Origin: Singulisphaera sp045290345
GTDB lineage: Bacteria > Planctomycetota > Planctomycetia > Isosphaerales > Isosphaeraceae
NCBI RefSeq assembly: GCF_045290345.1
Contig: NZ_CP155447.1
Span: forward strand, 2,108,001 to 2,172,000
Direction of reading: 5' to 3'
Length of the DNA: 64,000 bases
Part shown: positions 25,586-34,877 of the stretch, piece after piece
How positions within the stretch are numbered: the stretch's first letter is position 1
Layout: every line of letters begins with the position of its first letter
The notes under the pieces: generated by a model
Seen by the model: only the letters and a program-made list of their open reading frames with translations
Told to the model about the DNA's origin: nothing
Database searches by the model: none
Program-made: the position numbers and the translations under genes

Positions 25586-26020
25586 TTATCGATTCAGGTT
25601 GGGATACGGATTCTCGGCCGTGGCCCTTTGGAATGGGCTGCCCCAGTAACGTGACCAAGCCGCTTCCACGTCGAAATCGCCGAGGCGAGGCCGCAAGGTG
25701 CTCGCCAGAGTGAAGGGGCCGTGCGGATCGGTCGCGACTCTTCCCGCCGTCTCCACGGCCAGCAAGTGGGCTACCGCCGCAGCGAGCCATTCGACTGGGG
25801 ACTTAACCTCGAGGACCAACGGGGCTTCGCAGGCAGCGATGACGTCGAAGGTCTCTTCGGGGCGGGATCGGTTCTGGGCGTACAACTCGGTCCATCCGCG
25901 ATCGGCGGGGTGCCGGGCGTTCCCGTCGGTATCGCAATCGGCGTCGTCCCCCCAAGCGAAGGACAGTACCAGGCGGTAGTCAGGCCGGGGGCCAGCCGGC
26001 CGCACATAGGTAGTTGCCAT
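25586..26020 (-). CDS. Conserved hypothetical protein
   Basis: A 144-residue soluble protein starting MATTYVRPAGPRPDYRLVL and containing RGWTELYAQNRSRPEETFDV and DFDVEAAWSRYWGSPFQ. It has no signal peptide or membrane segment, and I recognise no domain. It lies 22 bases downstream of the GT-C membrane protein on the same strand, so it may be cotranscribed with it. Confidence 0.6.
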   Translation of the reverse strand: MATTYVRPAGPRPDYRLVLSFAWGDDADCDTDGNARHPADRGWTELYAQNRSRPEETFDVIAACEAPLVLEVKSPVEWLAAAVAHLLAVETAGRVATDPHGPFTLASTLRPRLGDFDVEAAWSRYWGSPFQRATAENPYPNLNR

Positions 26021-26042
26021 GACACTTGCTCCGGCCGGTGAA

Positions 26043-27422
26043 CTACCAGCCCTTCCGACCCTCTTGCAAGCAGCGTCTCAGTTCGTTGTTGCGCCAGTCC
26101 CAGAGTCGTTCGTGGTGGAGGTCAACGTTCGGTGGTCCCAGATTCCAGGAACTCGGGTAGTAGAACGCGCCGATGGTCTGGAGCGCGATCGACCAGGCGA
26201 TGGCGGCGGCGAACACGAGGAGGAGCGGACGACACCGCTCTCGGGCCCAGTCGAGCGTAAAGCCGAGGAGGATGGCGAACAAGGGAGTCGCGTCGATCCA
26301 GTAGCGTGGACCGAAGGAATGACCGGCCCACCACACCGAGTACTTGGACAGCATCAGGAGGTAGGGAATCAGCCCGACCAGTAGCCAGGCCACGATGGAG
26401 TGCGTACGGATTCGGCGTGCGGTTGCCGGCAAGGCCAGCACTGTGAGAGCGATCCAAGGGGAGAAGACGAATAGGCCCCGGGCTGGGCTCAGGAGCGTCC
26501 CGGTCAATCCTTCCAGCAGGTTTCCCGTCCAGATCCCCTCGACCCCGTGAAATATGGGGTGGAGTGCCTCAATGTCCGGCTGGCCTCCCTCGATCCTGCT
26601 GAAATACCAGAGATTGTACCCGAGCAACGTCGCGGCAATCGGCACCGCCGTCAACAAGAACCAGCCGAGGCCGCGGGGCTGAGTCCGGAGTACCCAGAGC
26701 AGAACAATGATGGCGAAGAGGACGTCGATGGAGCGAAAGGTGACCATCGCAGCCGTCGCAAGCCCGGCCATGGCAAGCCGCCAGCGGGGCACCGGCTGGG
26801 GAAGCAGGAGCCAGATGGCCATGCTCAAGGCCAGCGATGCCGGACCGTGCTGCCAGGGAGCCTGGCTCGCGACCGACCAGAGATCCGTGCCCAGCGCGGC
26901 GGCCAGCACCGTCGGTACCGCCACGCGGCCCAAGCCGAGGCCGCAGAGGATCTGATACAACACGATCCCGGTCAATGCGGCGATGACCGCCGATGTGTTC
27001 TTGGACATCCTCGTGCAATACCAGAGGAACGTGTTGCCGTTGTGGTCCCAACTCGGGACATATCGATCCAGATACCAGACCTGAGGCCAGGTGATCGACG
27101 TCGCCAGCACCGCAGGCCCGATCGGATACCGGGACACGACGTGTGTGCGGCTCAATGCGGCATAAAACGGGAGCTTTTGGCCCGGCTCGGCGAGTGCGGT
27201 GCGGAATCGATCGAGGAAAGGACCGTCCCCACGGATTATCGTATAAGGGAGCCATTCGTTCAGAATGGTGTCGTATGTGCCGATCGTTGCCCGGCGATTT
27301 CCGAGGAATATACCGAGGAGGGCAAGCCCAAGGAGGATCGAGGTCAGCCAGTTCCTTCGCGTCGAGGTTTTCGCGGGAGGTGCGGAGGCTAACGTTGTCT
27401 GGCTGCCTTCCGGATTGGTCAT
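26043..27422 (-). CDS. GT-C-type multi-pass membrane protein
   Basis: A 459-residue membrane protein with about ten hydrophobic segments, beginning RRNWLTSILLGLALLGIFLG and including AVIAALTGIVLYQILCGLGLG and IAWSIALQTIGAFYYP. The first periplasmic loop contains TYDTILNEWLPYTIIRGDGP, where GT-C glycosyltransferases keep acidic residues. It probably transfers a sugar from a lipid carrier, or acts on cell-envelope glycans, but the acceptor is unknown. The ATG at 27422 has GGAGG 13 bases upstream. The longer frame to 27569 has no ribosome binding site and no family support. Confidence 0.65.
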   Translation of the reverse strand: MTNPEGSQTTLASAPPAKTSTRRNWLTSILLGLALLGIFLGNRRATIGTYDTILNEWLPYTIIRGDGPFLDRFRTALAEPGQKLPFYAALSRTHVVSRYPIGPAVLATSITWPQVWYLDRYVPSWDHNGNTFLWYCTRMSKNTSAVIAALTGIVLYQILCGLGLGRVAVPTVLAAALGTDLWSVASQAPWQHGPASLALSMAIWLLLPQPVPRWRLAMAGLATAAMVTFRSIDVLFAIIVLLWVLRTQPRGLGWFLLTAVPIAATLLGYNLWYFSRIEGGQPDIEALHPIFHGVEGIWTGNLLEGLTGTLLSPARGLFVFSPWIALTVLALPATARRIRTHSIVAWLLVGLIPYLLMLSKYSVWWAGHSFGPRYWIDATPLFAILLGFTLDWARERCRPLLLVFAAAIAWSIALQTIGAFYYPSSWNLGPPNVDLHHERLWDWRNNELRRCLQEGRKGW

Positions 27423-28263
27423 GACCCCGGCTGCCTCCTTGGTCGCAGCGGCCGCAAGTGTCAAGGGGGTGGACTTGCTGGTCAGCTTGGAATTATGGGG
27501 TGTGGATTCGGAGCGAATATACTGGTTGGCGGCCTCTCTGGAAAGTGCTCTTGCCGACCCTCTTGTCATCCGCGTTGAGGGTTTGGATAAAGTCAGGTGG
27601 GCGTTTCCACTTTTTGGTGATATTTGTGTTGGGTTGATAGCTTAGTAAGTTCTGGCTTGATGTTATGTGATAAAAAGCGGGGCTGTGCCATTCAAGTGAA
27701 ATGCTGGATTGTCTTGCAATAATTGCTTGAGTTAAGTCAATGATCGTTTCACTGGCTCCCACAGAACGCGGCAACGCCTTCGCTGACCAGGATGACCGAG
27801 GCGACAATCCGCGTGTGCATTGAAGATCAACGCCTGCGACCTCTTGCCCCACTTACTTCTCTCCGACACTTTGGCCCTCACTTAGGGCAGCCGTCCGGGA
27901 GATTTTTTTTGCTTAATTAAGGGGCGACTGGCGAATTGGTTCAGATGTCGACGTCCGGATCGACCGAATCAGTGACCTGGCCCTGACGATCCGCATGGGA
28001 GAAATTGGAGTTGGTTGGGCGGAGACACTTCTCCAAATCGGGAGGCAGGTTGGCCGTGCTCCTCAGTAACGAGGATCAAGCTCGCCGATCACGGCCATCG
28101 CTCAATCTCGCCAAGCTCAAGGGGAATCCTGGACTCCTCGCTGATCCAAGCTCTTTCCCCTCATCGACTCCCGTCATAGTATGGGGCACGAACCCGTTCC
28201 CCGGCCGTCATCCGGCCCTGGTTCGGTTTTTGCTAAGGTGGATTCTGCCCAGGAGATGCGACC
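27423..28263. other. Intergenic region, no gene supported
   Basis: About 840 bases between the divergent GT-C gene and the SASA gene. It contains an AT-rich part (27600-27720) and a poly-T stretch near 27903. The plus-strand frame from 28005 is out of frame with the SASA gene and lacks family features. Confidence 0.4.
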
Positions 28264-29949
28264 TTGATAAGCTGCTCCGACTCTCCACGTCCTCGGCGCA
28301 CTTCGCTCGCGCTGCTTTTGTTGCCAGTACTTGGGCTTTCGCTGATGCTGTCCCGGCCCGCTGCTTCCTTGTCGCAAGCTCAGGCGGTCGAGGACAAGCC
28401 CGCGGAGTCTCGCAAGGACGGTCTCGCCGAGAAGGCGGAGCCTCGCGAGACCCCGCGAGAACTCCTCCGGCAGAGGAGGTTCGGGCAGAACCTCGCCGTC
28501 AAGGAGCCGGTTGCCTGGCAGGTCTACCAGCGAGGTGAGGGCGACCACGCGGACATTCCGATCGTGCTGGGCGAAGAGGTGGGCGACGACGAGGTCGTCT
28601 TCGCGAGGATCGGTGGGATAAGCGGCCCCTCCCAGCCCGCGGTTTACCGTGACGGCAAGATCGTGAATGTCCCGATCGGGGGACCGTACCAGATCAGTAT
28701 CACGGTCGGCACAAAGCGCGACCAGGAACGAGGTTTCAGCAGAGCCCGAACGGCCACGATCGGACCGATCTTTGTCGGCGACCTCTGGGTTCTGGCCGGT
28801 CAGTCGAACATGCAAGGGGTTGGCAACCTGACGGACGTGACTCCCCCCTCGGACCGCGTCCTGGCGCTGGGCATGAACGGCAAATGGGCCAAGGCCGAGG
28901 AGCCGCTCCACTGGCTGGTCGATTCCCCCGACCCGGTCCATTCGGGCAACCCGGACGATCGTATGGCCCGTTCCAAGGCCGAGCGCCGCGACCGGACCAA
29001 AGGGGCCGGGCTTGGCCTGCCGTTTGGTGTCGCCCTGACTGCCGCGACCAACGTGCCGGTCGGCCTGGTCGTTTGCGCCCATGGCGGCACGAGCATGGAA
29101 CAGTGGGATCCGGCCAAGAAGGGCGAAGGGGGAAAGAGCCTCTACGGCTCGATGCTCCGACAAATCAAGCTCGCCGGTGGAAAAGTTCGCGGAATCCTCT
29201 GGTATCAAGGGGAGAGCGACGCCATGCAACCGGCCGCCGCCAAGTTCGCCGAGAACTTCACCAACTTCATCGGAGCCGTCCGCGCGGATCTCGAGCAGCC
29301 TGAACTGCCGTTCTACTACGTCCAGATCGGCCGGTACATCTCCTCAGCCGACCCCCAGGGCTGGAACGTCGTGCGGGACGCCCAGCGTTTGATCCCCGAC
29401 CGTGTTTCCGGCACGGCCGTTGTCACCGCAATCGACCTGGAACTCGACGACCTGATCCACGTCGGCACGCCCGGTTTGAAGCGGCTCGGCGGCCGCCTCG
29501 CCCGGATCGCCCAGCGCGAGCTTTTCGGGCAGATCGGAGCGAGCACGCCCACCCTCGATCGGGTCAGCAAGCGGGCCAACAACACCCTCGTCCTCAAGTT
29601 CAAAGGGGTCAACCGAGCCGTTGGCAGCCCCCGTGCGGCGGGTCCGCAGCGCAACGGGAGAGAGGCCTCCCCAACGCATTCGGCCACGGCACCGATCGAT
29701 GGCCTTCGGCCTGCGCGGCATATTGGTGGGTTTTCGATCCGTAAGGACGACGGGACCGAGATCCCTTTGATTTTCGACGCGGCCGTTGGCCCCTTGAAAG
29801 ACTCCGTGATCCTTCAACTCTCGGGCGCGATTCCCGAGGGAGCCAAACTCTGGTACGGCTACGGGCTTGATCCGTACTGCAACCTGGTCGACGCCCTGGA
29901 TATGGCCGTGCCTGCCTTCGGCCCGATCGCGCTCGATGAAGTGAAGTGA
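28264..29949 (+). CDS. Secreted SASA-type carbohydrate acetylesterase
   Basis: A 561-residue protein with a signal peptide (about residues 12-36). The SGNH-type core shows GQSNMQGVG near 179 (nucleophile serine) and WYQGESDA near 316, and the SASA family is known for sialate or xylan O-acetylesterases. The enzyme probably removes acetyl groups from polysaccharides outside the cytoplasm. The C-terminal 90 residues form a separate beta-rich part (GGFSIRKDDGTEIPLIFDAA). The start is TTG, supported by GGAG ten bases upstream. The ThuA-domain gene follows 58 bases downstream on the same strand and is probably cotranscribed. Confidence 0.85.
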   Translation: MISCSDSPRPRRTSLALLLLPVLGLSLMLSRPAASLSQAQAVEDKPAESRKDGLAEKAEPRETPRELLRQRRFGQNLAVKEPVAWQVYQRGEGDHADIPIVLGEEVGDDEVVFARIGGISGPSQPAVYRDGKIVNVPIGGPYQISITVGTKRDQERGFSRARTATIGPIFVGDLWVLAGQSNMQGVGNLTDVTPPSDRVLALGMNGKWAKAEEPLHWLVDSPDPVHSGNPDDRMARSKAERRDRTKGAGLGLPFGVALTAATNVPVGLVVCAHGGTSMEQWDPAKKGEGGKSLYGSMLRQIKLAGGKVRGILWYQGESDAMQPAAAKFAENFTNFIGAVRADLEQPELPFYYVQIGRYISSADPQGWNVVRDAQRLIPDRVSGTAVVTAIDLELDDLIHVGTPGLKRLGGRLARIAQRELFGQIGASTPTLDRVSKRANNTLVLKFKGVNRAVGSPRAAGPQRNGREASPTHSATAPIDGLRPARHIGGFSIRKDDGTEIPLIFDAAVGPLKDSVILQLSGAIPEGAKLWYGYGLDPYCNLVDALDMAVPAFGPIALDEVK

Positions 29950-30007
29950 TCCCCGTTGCGGTTGTGGAACTCTTGTGCTTTCCCTGTTGTCCCAAGGAAC
30001 TCGCATC

Positions 30008-30796
30008 ATGACTCGTTTTTTGATGGCGTGCGCGGCCCTGGCCGCCACCTTCGCGGCTCCAGCCGCCACTCCCGCGGCCGAGCCCATCAAGGTCTTGATC
30101 ATCACGGGAGACAACGTCAAAGGCCATGATTGGCCCGGTACGACGCAGGCGCTCAAGGGCTTGCTCTCGGAGGGGGGGCGATTCAAGGTCGACGTGACGG
30201 CTGCACCGAGCAAGGATCTCAACGACGAGAACCTTGCCAAGTACGACGTGCTCCTGCTCAACTACAAGGACACGCCGCAGGGGAGCGAGGAATCCCGCTG
30301 GTCGGACGCCAACAAAGCCGCGTTCCTCAAGGCGGTCAAGGAGGGGGGCAAGGGCCTGGTCGTCCACCACTTTGCCTCGGCGGCGTTCGCCAACCCGAAC
30401 TGGAAAGAGTATGAGCAGGCGATTGCCGGTGGCTGGCGAACCCAGGGGTATCACGGCCCCAAGCATGAGTTTCCCGTCAAGAAGACCGAGGTCAAGCACC
30501 CGATCAGCGACGGCGCTCCGGCGAAGTTCGACCATACCATCGACGAGCTTTACTCGGCCTCGATGCGGACCCGCGGGAGCCTTGTCCTGGCCACCGCGTA
30601 CTGCGATCCGACGAAGCCGCAAGGCACCGGGATCGATGAGGCTGTGATCTGGGTGAACCAGTACGGCAAGGGGCGTGTCTTCAATAACGCGCTGGGGCAC
30701 GACACCGAGGCGATGTCGGACAAGAATTACCAGCAGTGGATGCGGAGAGGGGTCGAATGGGCGGCCACCGGCCAGGTGGACGCTTCCTCGAAGTGA
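30008..30796 (+). CDS. Secreted ThuA-domain protein
   Basis: A 262-residue protein with a signal peptide (MTRFLMACAALAATFAAPAA) and one ThuA domain (glutamine-amidotransferase-like Rossmann fold). Landmarks are VLIITGDNVKGHDWPGT, DVLLLNYKDTP and GKGLVVHHFASAAF, with VNQYGKGRVFNNALGHD towards the end. ThuA domains are frequent in planctomycete secreted proteins and are linked to sugar use, but no reaction is established. The ATG at 30008 is favoured over the one at 29975 because it starts the signal peptide. It follows the SASA esterase on the same strand. Confidence 0.88.
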   Translation: MTRFLMACAALAATFAAPAATPAAEPIKVLIITGDNVKGHDWPGTTQALKGLLSEGGRFKVDVTAAPSKDLNDENLAKYDVLLLNYKDTPQGSEESRWSDANKAAFLKAVKEGGKGLVVHHFASAAFANPNWKEYEQAIAGGWRTQGYHGPKHEFPVKKTEVKHPISDGAPAKFDHTIDELYSASMRTRGSLVLATAYCDPTKPQGTGIDEAVIWVNQYGKGRVFNNALGHDTEAMSDKNYQQWMRRGVEWAATGQVDASSK

Positions 30797-30837
30797 GGGC
30801 AAGCCTCCTCTGCGCTCGTCGTTCCGTAGGGAAAACG

Positions 30838-31197
30838 ATGCTCCCCTCGGGCCAGCGCGATTACAGTTCGATCCGACTGACCCGGCACGCCCTCGAACGG
30901 TTCCAGGAACGGTTCGGGGGCGATCCGGTCGATTCCGAGTTGGCGCTGCGGGCGACGCTCCGCCGCACGCGCCGACTTGGCCGGAACGCCGACAACGGGG
31001 CCGTCGCGGTCCTGGCTGTCTACCGCGGGCGGGTCCTGGTCGCCATCCTCCAGGACGCCTCCTGCCTGACCGTCCTGACTTGGCCTCAGTTCGTCCCTCG
31101 ACTGAGCGAATTCGGCCGCACCCGCGTCCCTCGCAAGTGGGGACGCCTGCTCCGTCGGCTGGTCGATCCCGACCTGGAACTCGACCTTGATCCGTAG
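30838..31197 (+). CDS. Conserved hypothetical protein
   Basis: A 119-residue basic protein starting MLPSGQRDYSSIRLTRHALERFQERFGG, with NADNGAVAVLAVYRGRVLVAIL in the middle. The first part, with TRHALERFQERFG, resembles small RNA-binding or endonuclease-like toxin proteins, but that is a loose likeness. It lies 41 bases after the ThuA gene on the same strand and may belong to the same transcript. No function assigned. Confidence 0.6.
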   Translation: MLPSGQRDYSSIRLTRHALERFQERFGGDPVDSELALRATLRRTRRLGRNADNGAVAVLAVYRGRVLVAILQDASCLTVLTWPQFVPRLSEFGRTRVPRKWGRLLRRLVDPDLELDLDP

Positions 31198-31252
31198 GGC
31201 CGATCTGACGGAGGGCCAAGGTCGTCGATCGCGCCTTCGCTCTCTCCGTCAC

Positions 31253-31852
31253 TCAGGGGGCTGTCGATCGCGTGACGATCAACTGGCCGGTTTGCATTTG
31301 CGGTGGTCGCCTGGCTTCGTCCTGGCGGGGACTGTCCGCCCGATACACGATGAGTCGCCGGGGGACGCCTGTTTCGCGTGGCCTGGTCGAGGGGACCAGT
31401 TCAGACCTGGAATCGTCGACCGGCCCGCTCCTGGTGGGGATGTTCTCGGACGGATAACGGGTGGACCTGGCCGGCTCAATCGTTTTCGGAGTCGGACTGT
31501 TCTGGGCCGATGTGACGTAGGTGAAGAACGGGTACAAGGCCGGCGTAAAGGTGGGATAAGGAATCGGCGAAGGTTCGAAGCCGTAGGGTAGGCCATAACC
31601 GTAGCCGTAGGGCACGCCATAACCATAGCCAAAGCGATAGGGCATGCCATAGTTGTAGCCGGAAGAATTCAGCGGATTGCCCCAGGAATAGACGCTGAAT
31701 CGCTCGAAGGAATAGCCACCTCCCAGGTAAGTGCCCCCTCCATAATATCCTGCACCGCGGAATGAAACCTGGCCGTGAGCCGGCAGCGGACCCAACCAGA
31801 GGATGGCCGCAAATGCCCCCGCCTTCGCAATCGTCCTTAATTTACACGTCAT
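31253..31852 (-). CDS. Secreted glycine- and tyrosine-rich protein
   Basis: A 199-residue protein. MTCKLRTIAKAGAFAAILWLG begins a signal peptide cut after AHG. The mature N-terminal half is packed with Gly, Tyr and Pro (YYGGGTYLGGGYSF, GYGYGVPYGYGYGLPYG), a low-complexity type seen in surface or structural proteins. The C-terminal half is Pro/Arg/Ser-rich. The start at ATG 31852 was chosen over 32029 because it opens the signal peptide. It is convergent with the preceding gene. The function is unknown. Confidence 0.6.
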   Translation of the reverse strand: MTCKLRTIAKAGAFAAILWLGPLPAHGQVSFRGAGYYGGGTYLGGGYSFERFSVYSWGNPLNSSGYNYGMPYRFGYGYGVPYGYGYGLPYGFEPSPIPYPTFTPALYPFFTYVTSAQNSPTPKTIEPARSTRYPSENIPTRSGPVDDSRSELVPSTRPRETGVPRRLIVYRADSPRQDEARRPPQMQTGQLIVTRSTAP

Positions 31853-32210
31853 GTCATCCCGCTCCGTATTGGTCTGGTTGGGGGGATCGGTCGCCGGAGA
31901 ACCTCCCTGGCTCTCTCTGGTTTTCTTGATTCCTGATGGCATTGTATGCATCGTGATTGGGCGTGTGAATAAGAGGGATAGCTGAATGGATTGGTGGGTT
32001 TGTGAAGACGGAGGTGCCTCCCGGTTCACGATGCAAAATTGTCAGGCCTGGCCATCCGTCTCACGCGACAGAGGCCCTTGAGATTAGACTGGGGGGCGCC
32101 GAGGCACGGACCCAGGTTCGCGGTGGTGAAGTTGGCTTTTGATGGGTATTGGTCCGACCAGTCTGATACGCGATTATTCAGGAATATTTATGCGAAGAAG
32201 CGGAGATGCA

Positions 32211-34031
32211 ATGAGGAGCCGTTTACGACGCGTGGTCTGGAGCCTGGCGGTTTTCCTGATGGTTTTGCCGCTGCCTGGGGCGGGCGGGGTCACGATCCGC
32301 GTTGCGTCGCCGATCACACCTCCGGAATGGGCGCTTCTGGAGCGGGAGCTGTTCCGAGCCAATACGGCGGCCTGCGAGGAGTTTTTTGCACGGTACTTCG
32401 ACGACAAGGGATACCTGGAATGCGTTGAGCGCTGGGGGGGAGACGACGGTCCGGACGACGCGATCGAGAACTGCAACGACTGGCCTCATCTCCACGCCCT
32501 CGGCGCTCCTGAGAAGGTCCTTCAAATGTATAAGAAGGCCTGGGAGGGACACTTACGGCAGTTTACCGTGGCCAGGACGAAACAGGTTCCGCTGGCTGTC
32601 GACGGTATGTACTACAAAGAATTCCCGGTGATGTTTGACTGGCAGCACAATGCGGAAGGACTCTCCGTCTTCAACTTGCAGGGGCTTTCTGACCCGGAAG
32701 ACGTGAAGTTCCGGCACCGTGTCCGGCGCTTCGCCGGGTTCTACATGAACGAAGATCCCGGAGCGCCGAATTACGACCCGGAGCAGAAGATCATCCGCAG
32801 CCTTTTTAACGGGAGCCGCGGCCCTCTGCTCCGCAGGGCGACGGCCAGGGATTGGGCCGGTGACCCGATCGAGGTCGAGAGTCGGTTCAAACTTGGCCAC
32901 GGTGAGCGAAGCTATGACGAGATGCTCGCGCATTTTCAGGAGTACACTGACATTGTCGGCGACCACCCGCTGAATCTCTTGGCGACGAGTTTGGCCTTGA
33001 ATGCCTACATGCTCACCCACGAAGAGAAGTACCGGCGGTGGCTGCTCGAGTATGTTGACGCCTGGGCAGGGCGCATGGAAGCCAACGGCGGCGTCATTCC
33101 CAGCAACATTGGCCTCGACGGGAAGATCGGGGGGGCGAGCGACGGCAAGTGGTACGGTGGAACCTATGGTTGGGCGTTCACCGTGCGGGTTCCGCAGACC
33201 GGCCTTCAGGATCATCGCAACCGAGTCCACTGGTCATTCATCGGTTTCATGAATGCCTATTTGCTGACCGGTAACGACCGCTACCTCGACCTCTGGCGCA
33301 AGCAGGCCGAGGTGATCAACGCGAACGGCAAGACGCAGGAGGGTAAACAGTTGACCCCCCGGATGTACGGCGACGACGGCTGGTACGCCTATGAGCCGGG
33401 GCCTTATCGGTTGAATGCCCGGGAAATCTACTACCTGTCGATGAAGCCTGCCGATCGTGCGGCCACGGCCGGTGATCCCTGGCTCAACTACCTCGATGGT
33501 GGAGACGCCGACTACCCGGTCCGCGCCTTGCGTGGCGACCTCTCGCGGATCCGTCAGCGCGTCGAGGGAATGCGCGAGGACACCACCTCCCCCGACACCC
33601 GGCTTGCCGACGACCCGATGGAGTACAACCCGGCGAGCGTGACCGCCTTGATCGAGTTGATGCAAGGGGGGCTGCACATCACGCGGCGCGCCTCAGTTTT
33701 GCATTGCCGACTGCGTTACTTCGATCCGATCGCCCGCCGCGCCGGAGTTCCCGAAGACGTCGCCGCGCTCGTGGAAGCCATGACGAGCGACAGCGTGACG
33801 CTTTCCCTCGTCAACACCAGCCAGGTCGTGGAGCGGACACTCGTCGTCCAGGCCGGGGCCTACGCCGAACACCAGTTCCTCGCCGTCTCGGGATCAGGCG
33901 ATACCGTGACCCCGATCAATGACAACAGATTTACGGTCCGGCTGGCGCCGGGGAGTGGCACGCAACTCAAAATTGCGATGAAGCGGTTTGTGAATCGGCC
34001 AACCATGACCGCCCCCTGGGATCGGCCATAA
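32211..34031 (+). CDS. Large secreted protein, probable (alpha/alpha)6-type
   Basis: A 606-residue protein with a signal peptide (MRSRLRRVVWSLAVFLMVLPLPGAGG). The body is mainly helical with regular aromatic residues, for example HPLNLLATSLALNAYMLTHEEKY split over positions 245-270, WLLEYVDAWAGRM and HWSFIGFMNAYLLTGNDRY. That resembles six-hairpin enzymes that act on carbohydrates, but no family is recognised. The last 100 residues look beta-rich (SDSVTLSLVNTSQVVERTLV). The ATG at 32211 follows GGAG eight bases upstream; the frame to 32139 lacks this. I cannot name a reaction. Confidence 0.7.
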   Translation: MRSRLRRVVWSLAVFLMVLPLPGAGGVTIRVASPITPPEWALLERELFRANTAACEEFFARYFDDKGYLECVERWGGDDGPDDAIENCNDWPHLHALGAPEKVLQMYKKAWEGHLRQFTVARTKQVPLAVDGMYYKEFPVMFDWQHNAEGLSVFNLQGLSDPEDVKFRHRVRRFAGFYMNEDPGAPNYDPEQKIIRSLFNGSRGPLLRRATARDWAGDPIEVESRFKLGHGERSYDEMLAHFQEYTDIVGDHPLNLLATSLALNAYMLTHEEKYRRWLLEYVDAWAGRMEANGGVIPSNIGLDGKIGGASDGKWYGGTYGWAFTVRVPQTGLQDHRNRVHWSFIGFMNAYLLTGNDRYLDLWRKQAEVINANGKTQEGKQLTPRMYGDDGWYAYEPGPYRLNAREIYYLSMKPADRAATAGDPWLNYLDGGDADYPVRALRGDLSRIRQRVEGMREDTTSPDTRLADDPMEYNPASVTALIELMQGGLHITRRASVLHCRLRYFDPIARRAGVPEDVAALVEAMTSDSVTLSLVNTSQVVERTLVVQAGAYAEHQFLAVSGSGDTVTPINDNRFTVRLAPGSGTQLKIAMKRFVNRPTMTAPWDRP

Positions 34032-34389
34032 CACCGATCAGGAAAGTCATGCCCGACTGGCCGGGGCACGCGCTATCGTGCCGCCGGCCCCCGGAGAACC
34101 TGGCTGACCGAGCTCAATTTCCGGCCAAGTGCGCGATTTTTTCTCTGCCTTTGTTCGGGCCGTGGGCGTCCCACCCGCACATGGGAATCTTGAAGAATTC
34201 CCACGCGCCCGCCAGGGATTTTGAGCACCGCCAGATCCAGGAAAACGGAACGTAGGGATCAATGATTCCCAAACGCAACATCTTTTTCTTGCGGTCCGGA
34301 AAAGATGTCCTAGAGTGGAAGGTGAGGACGCGTTGCGTCTCGAGGATGAACACTGGGCAGGAGGTCCCCAGTCGAAGGAGCGGTTCACC

Positions 34390-34698
34390 ATGCGTAATCA
34401 ATGGGCCCGGCGAGTGATTGTCAGTTTGATCCTCGCCTTCCCGCTCTTGCTGAGTGTGGCCGCATCAACGACCCCGGTTTCCTTCGCTCGCAGGCTCGAG
34501 GCGGCCTCGCCGATTGTTGCGGTCGAGACCGTGCTTGTGGGTGGCCTGCTCTTTGCCCGCCGCGAACGGCGACGGCTGCTGGTGGAGCTCGATGCCGCCA
34601 GGACCATGCCGGTGCGGGCCATCTCCCGCCCTTCGGGAGCCTTGGTCAACACGAAGGCCCACGCTTGGCGTTCCGTTTCTGGTTCGCCGGGCGTCTGA
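34390..34698 (+). CDS. Small membrane protein of unknown function
   Basis: A 102-residue protein with two hydrophobic stretches: RVIVSLILAFPLLLSVAA near 8 and IVAVETVLVGGLLFA near 41, followed by RRERRRLLVELDAA, a positive-inside rule pattern. No domain is recognised. GAAGGAG lies ten bases before the ATG. It may be a membrane anchor or small regulator. Confidence is moderate because of its size. Confidence 0.5.
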   Translation: MRNQWARRVIVSLILAFPLLLSVAASTTPVSFARRLEAASPIVAVETVLVGGLLFARRERRRLLVELDAARTMPVRAISRPSGALVNTKAHAWRSVSGSPGV

Positions 34699-34770
34699 CG
34701 GCGAGGCGCTCCGCCCGCGACGGGGATCCACACCACGGCCGGGGCCACCGGGCCACGTTTAAGAAATGGA

Positions 34771-34817
34771 AGCCCTGAAAGGTTAGCCTGATGTGATCAG
34801 GCTAACCTTTCAGGGCT
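34771..34817. terminator. Long perfect hairpin between convergent genes
   Basis: AGCCCTGAAAGGTTAGCCTGA (34771-34791) and its exact reverse complement (34797-34817) form a 21-base-pair stem with a 5-base loop. TTTGTGTT follows on the plus side. It sits between a plus-strand gene and a minus-strand gene and probably ends transcription from both. Confidence 0.8.
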
Positions 34818-34877
34818 CGTTTGTGTTGGTGGTGACAACTCTTTTTTAGCGGCTGTCAACCATCGGATTGGCCTGGA

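Noticed and set aside
28005..28538. Plus-strand frame of 177 residues before the SASA gene
   Set aside because: Its second half is a shifted frame of the SASA coding sequence and the first half has no family features.
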